Below are positions 1-8,700 of a stretch of 64,000 nucleotides of DNA, in pieces. The stretch is from positions 1 through 64,000 of the forward strand of contig JALHQH010000038.1 in assembly GCA_022842065.1 (NCBI GenBank). Reading direction: 5' to 3'. Position 1 is the first letter of the stretch; every line of letters starts with the position of its first letter. Below the pieces are notes generated by a model. The model did not search any database and was not told where the DNA came from. It saw only the letters and a program-made list of their open reading frames with translations. Origin of the DNA: Caldilineaceae bacterium. Lineage in GTDB: Bacteria; Chloroflexota; Anaerolineae; Caldilineales; Caldilineaceae. A program made the position numbers and the translations under genes.

Positions 1-44
1 AGTGACCAGCACCCCCGGTTCCATCCAAGTGAGAAATCAGGTAT

Positions 45-3000
45 ATGATGTTGTCGATGACCTTCCTCCACCGTATGCTAGTCCTGCGCTGGTTGCTGCT
101 TTTACTTGCTACCCTCTTTTACTTGTGGCGGCCACCGGTGCTTTATGCCGCGCCGCCGGCTAACACTAATTTGAGCTGTGCCCTTACGCTTGAAATCATG
201 GCAGCCCCTTATGCCATTGTTGATCACAACCATGCCGGGGTGCAGGGGCCCCAAGTCGCGACCATCGGGGTACGGCTGCGAAACACCGGCAGTGCGCTGC
301 TCGAAGAGATCACCCTCAACATTGGGGATGGTACCACTGCGGGGCGCTTTGCCGCGGTCAACGGTCAGCAGCTTAGTCTGCTGGCCAATGAACGCGCCAC
401 CAAAACCATTGGTGAGTTACCGCCTGGGGCAAGCAATGTCCTTTACTGGGTGCTCACCTATCCCCTTACCACCGGCAGCAGCTATCCCTATCAACTTTGG
501 GCGGCGGCCAAAGACGGCTGTACCCAAAGCGTGCAGCGTACGCTGACACCCCAGGCCACCTTGAGCACGGCTACGAATAAAATCGCCAGCAGCGGCACCG
601 TGTTGGTCTCGCCCAACAAAACGACACCCGGCAGTACACTGACCGTGCGTGCGACCGGCTTTACCCTGGGTAACATTGGGAAAGGCCCCGGCGATCAGTA
701 CGACGCCTGGCTACAGCCGATTGGCAATCCAGACTATGATCCGGCGTGCATGGAGTTGATCCGCAGCGAAGTGCTGTTGCAAAGTATCAGCCCGACCCCC
801 TTTGTCGATCAGCTCTATTTCACTGGCCTGAAAAACTATAGCAAACAGGCCAAGGACTATGTCGAGTATACCTTTTTGGCGCGGGCTGACTGTACGACCA
901 CCGTTCAGCTTTATCAACAGGCTGCCAGTGGTTCCCAGCAGAAGTACAATAACGACTATCGCACTGGCAAGCTGACGCTGGTCAGTGAAAATAAAGCTAC
1001 CCTATTGGTTGATCTAACCAGTGACAAACAAACTGTGCAGACCGGCGACAGCTTCCAGTTGCAGGCACAAGTTGCGACCACCAAAGGGCTGATGGGTCAT
1101 CCCCAATGTGGTGCGCCCCTTGTCATTGTGGCCGAAGTGCCGCGCCAGACGACCTTTACTCCTGGCAGTGCCACGATTGATGTCGATGCCAAGCTGCAAT
1201 ATAGTCTGGATGGCGGTGCCCGTTGGCAGAATAATGTGCCCCAAAACAGTCGCGTCACCCATCTACGGTGGCGCTTGCGCAAACAGTTGGATACCACCGG
1301 TGCCAATCTCGCCTATGCGGTCACCGTCACTGATCGCCTGGAGAGCAACCAGATCAGTGCCAAGACAAGCGCCGGGCTCTTTAATGCGGACCCCATGGCC
1401 GAGGACACAATCACCCTTAATGGGATTGTACCCACCCCTACCCCCACCCCTATCCCAACCGCCACGCCAGATCCAGGCGTGGGCAGCGGCGGTGACGGGG
1501 GGTTGGAATCTGGTCCCCTGCCGGGTGCGCCGAGCACCTTCCTGGGCGGCATTGGTGATAACCAAACCAATGTTAGTGGCGCAACCCAACCTGGCCAGGC
1601 CTGGCACAAAGCGCGTCTGCTGCGCCAGATGCGTCTGCAACTGGATGATCTGATGCCCGTGCAAGGTCCAACCGGCACGACCCCTAAGCCGGCGGTCCCT
1701 GTTGATGTGCTGGCCGTGACCAGTGCGCCGGATGCCAAAGCGGTTGACTTTGTCGATGCACAGGGACAGATCGAGGCGGTTGTCCTCGGCATCCTTTCGG
1801 TGGGCGCGCCCTATGAACATGATTACGGCGTCTGTAACCGTTTCAAAGGTTATACGCTGCAAAATGTGCGTCCCCACTCGCTTGCCCTGCCGATGGGGGG
1901 CACCGGTTGGTTCTGGCATGCCAGCGCCGACAAGGGGGCCGCGATCCATGAAGAGGCGCTGCTCTTTCACCTCTTTGTCGATGAACAAAAGCAACAATTT
2001 CACATTGACAGCCGCTGGACCGGCGACAGCTACCCAACCACCTTTGACTTTGCCTTTGATTATGTGATGAACATGCAAGTCTGGAGCAAAGATCTGGCTA
2101 GCAGTGAAGCCCTGTTAACCGCGATTCTGGCGCGCGTGCACACGTTGCAAAATGGGGCCTGGCAGGTGGTTTATCACAACCAGCAGGCCCCAGCAACCCC
2201 CGGACTCTTTGTCCAGCAGGCGGACTATGAAAGCCATGGCATCACGCTCGCCCTCTTGAATGGCACCGAAAGCGATCTGCCTGTCCGCATCTATGGCAGT
2301 TGGCGCAGCCATCTCGACCGGCTGGCCCTGACGCCGGTTGATTACACCCTGACCATGCCGCCTGGGCAGAACGATCTGCGCGTGGGGTTACCCGATCTAC
2401 TCGATGCCACCCTCTACGTAGAGAGCAACGGCTTTACCGACAAAATTTATAGTGGTGGGGGCCTCTGGTTTGCCGTCAACCCAGCCGAAGGACCAGTCAC
2501 GGCGTTAACCCTGGGCGACTGTCGCGCGATCGACGGCGTTGACACCAGCGATCTGCTGTTAGCCGGCTGTGTCGATGGCAATCATACTGGTTTGCCACAG
2601 GTCGACAGTGTGGGCGTCGGGCGTACGCTCAATCCCAATGGGCTACCCAGCGATGTCAGCCCTTATGGCGCGCTGCGCTTTTGGGCCAAGGGCGATGGGG
2701 TGCCGGTGCGCGTGTTGCTGGAGAGTGCCGCCATTCAGGATGGCGACTATTATCAGACTGTCTTTACCCCACAGGCTGAGTGGCGGCAATATATTATGCC
2801 CCTTAGCCAATTTCAGCAGCGCGGCTTTGGGGTTGCAACACCCTTTACCGGGAGTGATTTGAAAGCTGTGCTCTGGCTCAATGGCGATAGTAGCGGTCGC
2901 CCGTTTACCCTGCACATTGACCAGGTCAGCTTTACCAACAGTGGGCTATTACAGGCCACGACGTTGGCGGAAAATAGTGCCGATACCGGCGCACGTACAG

Positions 3001-4553
3001 TGCAATTCAGCGCTCCCAGTGGGGCCAATGTGTCTACGCTGCTGCTCTACTATAGCGTAGATGGTGGCCGCACCTACCATAGCAACGCGGCCCCACTTGC
3101 CCGCGCCGAAGCGGACAGTCAGCTCTTTCAGGGGCAACTACCGGGGCAAGCGTTGGGCAGCGAGGTGCGTTACTATGTGGAAGCGCAACATGCTAACGGC
3201 TATGTCAGCCACCTGCCGCTCGACGCGCCACAGAGCTTTTATCGCTATCGGGTCGATGACCGTAACCTGCGCTTGATCGATGACTTTGGCGGCGAACGGC
3301 TGCACAACCGCTTGGGCGCGGCCAGTGGCATCTTCAACGCCGGCACCATTGGTGGTCGCCTGCTGGCCTATGCGGTCGAACAGCAGTTGGTGCTCGACTT
3401 TGATGTGACGGCGGCCGGCCAATTCGCCGGCTACTATACGGGGCTGGCCAATCTCGATGCCACCGCCTACACTACCCTCGATCTGTTAGTACGTGGGGAA
3501 ACGGGCGGTGAACAACTGTTGGTTAGCCTGCGCGACCGCAATAATTATGAACCACGCCTCAGTGTGGGTGACTTCTTGCCTGGTGGCGTAACGACGGCAT
3601 GGCGCTGGGTGCAGATTCCGCTGGCTGCCTTTGGGCCGCAGCTGGATCGTACTGATCTCACCAGTCTCAGCTTGACCTTTGACAATGGCTATGCCCCGAC
3701 CAGTGGCCGGCTCTATGCGCGCGAGCTACGGTTGACGGCCCTGCCGACGGCGGTGATCATTGACAATTTTGATGACCAAAATCTGCAAATGAATGGCCAG
3801 GGGCTTGGCTACTGGAGTTCAGCGCCGGGCGGCACCCTCGTCGCAACGACCGTGACGGGTGATTCGTTGCATCCCCAAGGGGCCGCGCTCCAACTTGACT
3901 ATGCGGTCAACAGCCCTGGTTATGCCATCTGGCATAGTGACTTGCGCCCCTTTATACACAACGGCGATCCGACCAACACTTTTCTGACCTTGTGGGTCAA
4001 GGGTGCCAATCCATCCGTTCCGGTCAACCTCTATCTGACGGACAGTAGCAGCCGCGCCCATGTCGCCTTAAGTGACTACGTAACGCTAAATGGCCAATGG
4101 CAGTTAGTCCGCATTGAGTTGAGCCGCTTTACTGCCCAGGGGCTCGACCTGGCTGCACTTACCGGCTTTGAAGTTGTCTTCGAACTGGGCAGCGGCAGTG
4201 GCCGGCTCTGGCTTGACAATATTGCGCTGGGCGTGGATGGCATGCCCCAGGCTGATCTGCGTCTGCTCCAGTTGCAGGACAGTGATGAGCAGATCGTCGC
4301 GCTACATGCATCCTCCGGTAGCAGCTGGCAAGTGAGCAGCGATGTGCCTTGGCTCAGCGCCAGGGGCATCGGTGCCGGCCCAGACACCTTAACCGTAAAA
4401 AGTGAGCCATCAATGCTGGCCGTCGGCACCTACACCGGTCACCTCACCATCCGCAGTGGGGCCGCGCCAGGGGAAGTAATCACTGTTACCTTGAATGTAA
4501 CACAAGCCGGTATGGCACCACATCGGCTGTACCTGCCGGTGGTGACTCGCTAA
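45..4553 (+). CDS. Large secreted multidomain beta-sandwich protein, paralogue A
   Basis: Secreted 1502-aa protein of unknown substrate. Residues 1-36 form a signal peptide with a Leu-rich core and a YAA cleavage site. Residues 40-460 look like conserved-repeat beta-sandwich domains. A Pro/Thr linker lies at about 462-475, followed by a core of about 1020 residues shared with the protein at 5748-10181. The core holds two carbohydrate-binding-like modules (near 880-970 and 1240-1410, the second beginning IDNFDDQN) and a BACON-like domain near 1415-1490. The C-terminus is LYLPVVTR, a short hydrophobic tail I associate with exported Chloroflexota proteins. No catalytic motif was recognised, so a surface glycan-binding role is inference. 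Several ATGs compete for the start (45, 48, 57) and none has a strong ribosome-binding site. Confidence 0.85.
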   Translation: MMLSMTFLHRMLVLRWLLLLLATLFYLWRPPVLYAAPPANTNLSCALTLEIMAAPYAIVDHNHAGVQGPQVATIGVRLRNTGSALLEEITLNIGDGTTAGRFAAVNGQQLSLLANERATKTIGELPPGASNVLYWVLTYPLTTGSSYPYQLWAAAKDGCTQSVQRTLTPQATLSTATNKIASSGTVLVSPNKTTPGSTLTVRATGFTLGNIGKGPGDQYDAWLQPIGNPDYDPACMELIRSEVLLQSISPTPFVDQLYFTGLKNYSKQAKDYVEYTFLARADCTTTVQLYQQAASGSQQKYNNDYRTGKLTLVSENKATLLVDLTSDKQTVQTGDSFQLQAQVATTKGLMGHPQCGAPLVIVAEVPRQTTFTPGSATIDVDAKLQYSLDGGARWQNNVPQNSRVTHLRWRLRKQLDTTGANLAYAVTVTDRLESNQISAKTSAGLFNADPMAEDTITLNGIVPTPTPTPIPTATPDPGVGSGGDGGLESGPLPGAPSTFLGGIGDNQTNVSGATQPGQAWHKARLLRQMRLQLDDLMPVQGPTGTTPKPAVPVDVLAVTSAPDAKAVDFVDAQGQIEAVVLGILSVGAPYEHDYGVCNRFKGYTLQNVRPHSLALPMGGTGWFWHASADKGAAIHEEALLFHLFVDEQKQQFHIDSRWTGDSYPTTFDFAFDYVMNMQVWSKDLASSEALLTAILARVHTLQNGAWQVVYHNQQAPATPGLFVQQADYESHGITLALLNGTESDLPVRIYGSWRSHLDRLALTPVDYTLTMPPGQNDLRVGLPDLLDATLYVESNGFTDKIYSGGGLWFAVNPAEGPVTALTLGDCRAIDGVDTSDLLLAGCVDGNHTGLPQVDSVGVGRTLNPNGLPSDVSPYGALRFWAKGDGVPVRVLLESAAIQDGDYYQTVFTPQAEWRQYIMPLSQFQQRGFGVATPFTGSDLKAVLWLNGDSSGRPFTLHIDQVSFTNSGLLQATTLAENSADTGARTVQFSAPSGANVSTLLLYYSVDGGRTYHSNAAPLARAEADSQLFQGQLPGQALGSEVRYYVEAQHANGYVSHLPLDAPQSFYRYRVDDRNLRLIDDFGGERLHNRLGAASGIFNAGTIGGRLLAYAVEQQLVLDFDVTAAGQFAGYYTGLANLDATAYTTLDLLVRGETGGEQLLVSLRDRNNYEPRLSVGDFLPGGVTTAWRWVQIPLAAFGPQLDRTDLTSLSLTFDNGYAPTSGRLYARELRLTALPTAVIIDNFDDQNLQMNGQGLGYWSSAPGGTLVATTVTGDSLHPQGAALQLDYAVNSPGYAIWHSDLRPFIHNGDPTNTFLTLWVKGANPSVPVNLYLTDSSSRAHVALSDYVTLNGQWQLVRIELSRFTAQGLDLAALTGFEVVFELGSGSGRLWLDNIALGVDGMPQADLRLLQLQDSDEQIVALHASSGSSWQVSSDVPWLSARGIGAGPDTLTVKSEPSMLAVGTYTGHLTIRSGAAPGEVITVTLNVTQAGMAPHRLYLPVVTR

Positions 4554-4629
4554 CATGAGCAATTGCTAATGCCGTGCTTCCAGCTATCTACCATAAACCA
4601 ACACAAATCATGGCGTCGCCCACGCCCCA

Positions 4630-4986
4630 ATGAGAAAACAAATGATTGTCGAAACAAGTGAAACCAGCCGACAAGGCCAGCACCGGCGCACCGTCGTGGT
4701 GGCCCCGAAAGAGCGTATTGATGCCTATAGCGCGCCGCGCTTACGCGCCCAACTCAACCACCTCTACGAAGAGGGGGTGACCCACTTTATGATCGACCTT
4801 GCCGCCACGCCCGCGATGGACAGCGCGGGGATGGCGGTATTGGTCAACCTGCTGTTGCGCTGTCGGCGGGCTGGTGGCGAGGTCACCCTGTGCAACGCCA
4901 ACGCCCCATCGATCCAACGCCTGTTGCGCCTGACCAGCTTTGACCAGGTCTTTCCCCTGGCCGACTATGCCCTGCCCAAAAACTAG
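4630..4986 (+). CDS. STAS-domain anti-sigma factor antagonist
   Basis: Single STAS domain (118 aa) of the SpoIIAA/RsbV class. These bind anti-sigma kinases and release sigma factors when their conserved Ser is unphosphorylated. The signature MDSAGMAVLVNLLLRCRRAG is at about residues 59-78; the Ser of D-S-A-G is the expected phosphosite. The C-terminal helix contains RLLRLTSFDQVFPLAD, typical of the family. No anti-sigma kinase or phosphatase gene is adjacent; the gene sits between two giant secreted paralogues. ATG at 4642, behind GAGAAAACAA, is an alternative start with a better ribosome-binding site. The stop codon overlaps the first base of the downstream palindromic array. Confidence 0.88.
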   Translation: MRKQMIVETSETSRQGQHRRTVVVAPKERIDAYSAPRLRAQLNHLYEEGVTHFMIDLAATPAMDSAGMAVLVNLLLRCRRAGGEVTLCNANAPSIQRLLRLTSFDQVFPLADYALPKN

Positions 4987-5080
4987 TACAGTGTGACGGA
5001 AGTTTTGCTAGTTTAATCGTAGGTCAGCGCCTCCGGCGTGACGGCTCGCTAATCTAGCAAAACTTGGCTGACACTGTACT
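4985..5080. repeat. Palindromic element, unit 1 of a tandem array
   Basis: Left arm 4985-5011 and right arm 5054-5080 are inverted repeats: 10 paired bases (AGTACAGTGT), a 5-base mismatch on both sides, then 12 paired bases (AAGTTTTGCTAG). The unit begins inside the stop codon of the STAS gene. The loop contains CGCCTCCGGCGTGACGG, itself a small hairpin. Confidence 0.85.
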
Positions 5081-5081
5081 C

Positions 5082-5264
5082 GTACAATGTTACACAAATT
5101 TTGCGAGTTTAGCCACGGAGTGGCGACTGATGTTAGGCCAGCCTTTTAAGGCTGGCGTCTGGATCCGCAGGTTGAAACCTGCGGATCCAGACGCCGTCAC
5201 TCCGTGACTCGATCCGCGCGGCGGGCCAAATTGTTAAACTAGCAAAACTTAGCTGACACTGTAC
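5082..5264. repeat. Palindromic element, unit 2, with nested hairpins
   Basis: Outer arms 5082-5111 (GTACAATGTT...) and 5235-5264 (...GACACTGTAC) match unit 1. Nested inside are CACGGAGTG (5114-5122) pairing with CACTCCGTG (5198-5206), and a perfect 20-bp inverted repeat, 5154-5173 against 5176-5195, with a 2-nt loop. The unit is about twice the length of units 1 and 3, which fits insertion of one palindrome into another. Confidence 0.85.
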
Positions 5265-5266
5265 GA

Positions 5267-5360
5267 GTACAATGTGACGGAAGTTCTGCTAGTTTAATTG
5301 TAGGTCATCGCCTCCGGCGTGACGGCTCGCTAAACCATCAAAACTTAGCTGACACTGTAC
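5267..5360. repeat. Palindromic element, unit 3
   Basis: Starts GTACAATGTGACGGAAGTTC and ends AACTTAGCTGACACTGTAC. Its arms and its CGCCTCCGGCGTGACGGCTC loop are near copies of unit 1. Only two bases (GA) separate it from unit 2. Confidence 0.85.
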
Positions 5361-5362
5361 TC

Positions 5363-5440
5363 GTACAGTGTCAAGGAAATTCTGCTGGTTTAGCCACGAA
5401 GTGGCGGCAGCAGGTAGCCCAGCCTTTTAAGGCTGGTTTT
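5363..5440. repeat. Truncated palindromic unit 4 ending in a terminator-like hairpin
   Basis: Starts with the left arm GTACAGTGTCAAGGAAATTC but has no right arm. It ends with CCAGCCTTTTAAGGCTGG followed by TTTTT, which would work as an intrinsic terminator on the + strand. The same CCAGCC...GGCTGG hairpin is inside unit 2. Confidence 0.7.
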
Positions 5441-5747
5441 TGTTAATACGAATGTCACTCCCTCCGTATTCCCCTAATAGTGGGGTGCCTGGCTTAACCA
5501 CTCTCAACGCCGCGCTGTACCTCAATCGTGCCACCCGGCCTCACATTACGTATGTTTCTTCTAACGCAGTCCCCCCTTACACAAAATAAGAGTATTAATT
5601 CGCGTTGCTGCGTTAATTAAGCCCAGCCAAAATGACCTTGCAATTTAGACATTTGTCAAATGTGGGTGGCCGGCTTTGGTGTTAGTATTTGATCTGATCG
5701 CGACTATTGTTAGTTTGCGTTAATTTGCATTACAAAGAGGTTTAATT
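5441..5747 (+). promoter_or_regulatory. AT-rich leader upstream of secreted paralogue B
   Basis: Gene-free stretch with a shift to AT-rich composition. It contains a 7-1-7 perfect palindrome, ACATTTGTCAAATGT, at 5649-5663 that could be an operator. A ribosome-binding site (AAAGAGG) lies 8 bases before the ATG at 5748. No convincing -35/-10 pair was identified. Confidence 0.4.
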
Positions 5748-8700
5748 ATGTTTCGCTCTGATTTTTTATCCAATCAGCGCCTGCTCGCTTTATTCATTTG
5801 TACCTTGTTGTTGAGCATGAACCTGAGCGGGAGCTCGCTCGTTCACGCAGCAGCGGCAATCCCTGCCCAGCCATACATCAAATCAGCCGAACTTACGGTC
5901 GATAGTACACTGGTGGATAGTATTGACGATGACAAAGATGGCATTCCTAACGGTATTGAATGTTTGGGCTATATCGGTAAAGTGCCGGTTGCGGTCGTTA
6001 ATGGTTCTTTCGAAGCGCCCGATATCGACAAGAGCTATTCATTAGCCAGCAAACGCTGGGGATCACCACCGCAAAGCGCTGTAGCCTACAAATCTGCCAT
6101 GGTTGAAGGCTGGTCTACTACCGCAACTGATGCAGAAATTGAGATCTGGCAGAGTGGTTTCAGCGGTGTGCCAGCCTACCGCGGTGAACAATTTGCGGAA
6201 ATCAATGCCAACCAAAGCGCCGCGCTCTACCAAGATATTACCACGACGCCAGGCAGCACAATGCACTGGTCTTTTGCCCATCGCGGACGCACGGGCACCG
6301 ATACGATCTCTTTGCAGGTCGGCCCACCACAAGGACCCTATACCACACTGGGTACCTTCAAGACTGGCACCGGTGGCTGGAGTGTGTATGAAGGTGACTA
6401 TCTTATCCCGGCTGGGCAAAGCAAGACGCGTTTTTTCTACAAGGCCGTCGCGACCGCCAATGGTGATAATACAACTGGTAACTTTCTGGACGATATTCAA
6501 TTCTATACAAAAGCAAGTTGTAAACTCGACACGGACGGCGATGGCATTGTCAACTCACTTGATCTCGACAGTGATAATGATGGCATTCTTGATATCCGTG
6601 AAGTTGGCTTAAAGGACGAGAATGGCGATGGCATCATCGACCAGGCGGTTGATTTAGGCGCGGCTGCTTCTGTACCCGATACCGATGGCGACCGCTTGCC
6701 GGATTTCTTGGATCTCGATGCGGATGGCGATGGTATCCCCGATGTACTTGAAGCACAATTGACGAAAAGCTACATTGCCCCCTCCGGCAAAGTCGATGCG
6801 GCAGGGGTTGACGTGGCCTTTGCCGGCGGACTGCAACCGATCGATACGGATAATGACAGTGTGCCCGATTATCTTGATACCGACAGTGATCGTGACAAGT
6901 TGACTGACACCGTCGAGGCGAAGCTCAAACTAGACGGCCGGGATGACGATCAAGATGGCCTGGATCGGGAAGTTGATGGCGACAAAAAAAGCTGGGGCCC
7001 TGTCCAGGGCAACATTGCGCAGCCACTGACCACCTATCCCAATAACGGCACCGAACTCAATTATCGCGATAATGGTTCAATCTCCACCACTGTCGTCCAA
7101 ACCGGTGGTAATGGCGGGCTGGAATCTGGCCCACTGCCCGGCGCGCCCAGTACCTTTATCGGCGGCATTGGCAATGAGCCGGCCGGGGCTGACGCTGCGA
7201 CGACAGCGGTGCAAGCCGACCAAGCAGAAGCATTAGGCTGGCACAAAGCGCGTCTGTTGGCCGAGATCAAGTTAAAGCTGGATGATCTAATGCCGGTCGA
7301 AGGGCCGAATGGCACAACCCCATCCCCGGCCGTGCCGGTGGATGTATTGGCTGTCACCAATGCCCCAGATGCCAAAGCGGTTGATTTTGTCAATGAACGA
7401 GGGCAAGTACAGGCCGCCGTGCTGGGGATTCTCTCGGTGGGTCAGCCGTATATGCATGACTATGGGGTCTGTAATCGTTTCAAAAATTACATCTTTGATA
7501 ACATTGCCCCGATCGCGATCAGCGTGCCACCGGCCAATGAGGGCTGGTTCTGGCATTCGTATGCTGGCCAGGGTGAGAGCATTCGTGAAGATGCCATCCT
7601 GCTCCATATCTTTGTCAATGAGGCTGACAAGACCTTTCACATTGATAGCCAGTGGACGCAAGATGCCTATGGCAACAGCTTCGATTTTGCCTTCGATTAC
7701 GTCTTTAATCTCCAAATCTGGAGCAGTGAGTTGGCAACGAATGCCCAGTTGCTTCAAGCAATCCTCATGCGCCTCAACACCTATGAAGAGGGCAGTTGGC
7801 AAGTGCGCTATCACAATGAAGAGAGCCCGACCGGGCCAACCGTCTTTGTCCGCCAGGTGCGTTACGCCGCGGATACGGTCTATCTTGATGTCGAATCATT
7901 AGCCGAAAGCGATCAACCCGTCCGGCTGTATGGCTCTTGGCGTAGCCATCTGGACCGTCAGACGTTACAACCATTTGAAATGCAACTAATGGTGCCGGCC
8001 GGTATGGAAGCCGTGCCCTTAAATTTCCCAGGACTGTTGGATGCCACGATCTATGTAGAAAGTAATGGCTTTACCGACAAAGTCTACTCCGGCGGTGGGC
8101 TCTGGTTCAAAGTCGCACCGGCGAGTGGGGCTAAGAGTGAATTGAGTTTGGGCAGTTGCCGACCATTGGCAGACATTGATGCCGCCGATCTGCTTATGGC
8201 CGGTTGTGCCACCGTGACGACCGAGCCCACCACGCGGCTGGACGAAGTCGGCATGGGGCGCACCCTCAATCCCAATGGGCGGCCCGTTGACGTCAGCCCT
8301 TACGCCGCCGTGCGTTTCTGGGCCAAAGGTGATAGCACACCCGTCCGGCTCTTTTTGGAAACTGCTAGCATCAAGGATGGGGATTATTACCAGACAATCT
8401 TTACGCCCGACCAGGAGTGGCGCCAATACATTATTCCGCTGACCGACTTTGCGCAACGGGGCTTTGGTCAGGCCGTCGGCTGGACCGGAACCGATGTCAA
8501 AGCGGTGGTGTGGGTGAATGCGGAAGTCACCGGCCAGCCGTTGGCACTGGCCATCGACCAGGTGAGCTTTACCAATCATGCGCTGGTTGAAGCCAATCTC
8601 CTCACCGAAAACAATGGCAACACCAGCCCGCGGTTGATCCAAATGGTCGCGCCAACCGGTGCCGAGGTCAGCGCGATGACCCTTCATTACAGCTTGGACG

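Noticed and set aside
1263..2078. 271-codon minus-strand ORF
   Set aside because: Antisense shadow of the secreted paralogue A; no domain and biased composition.
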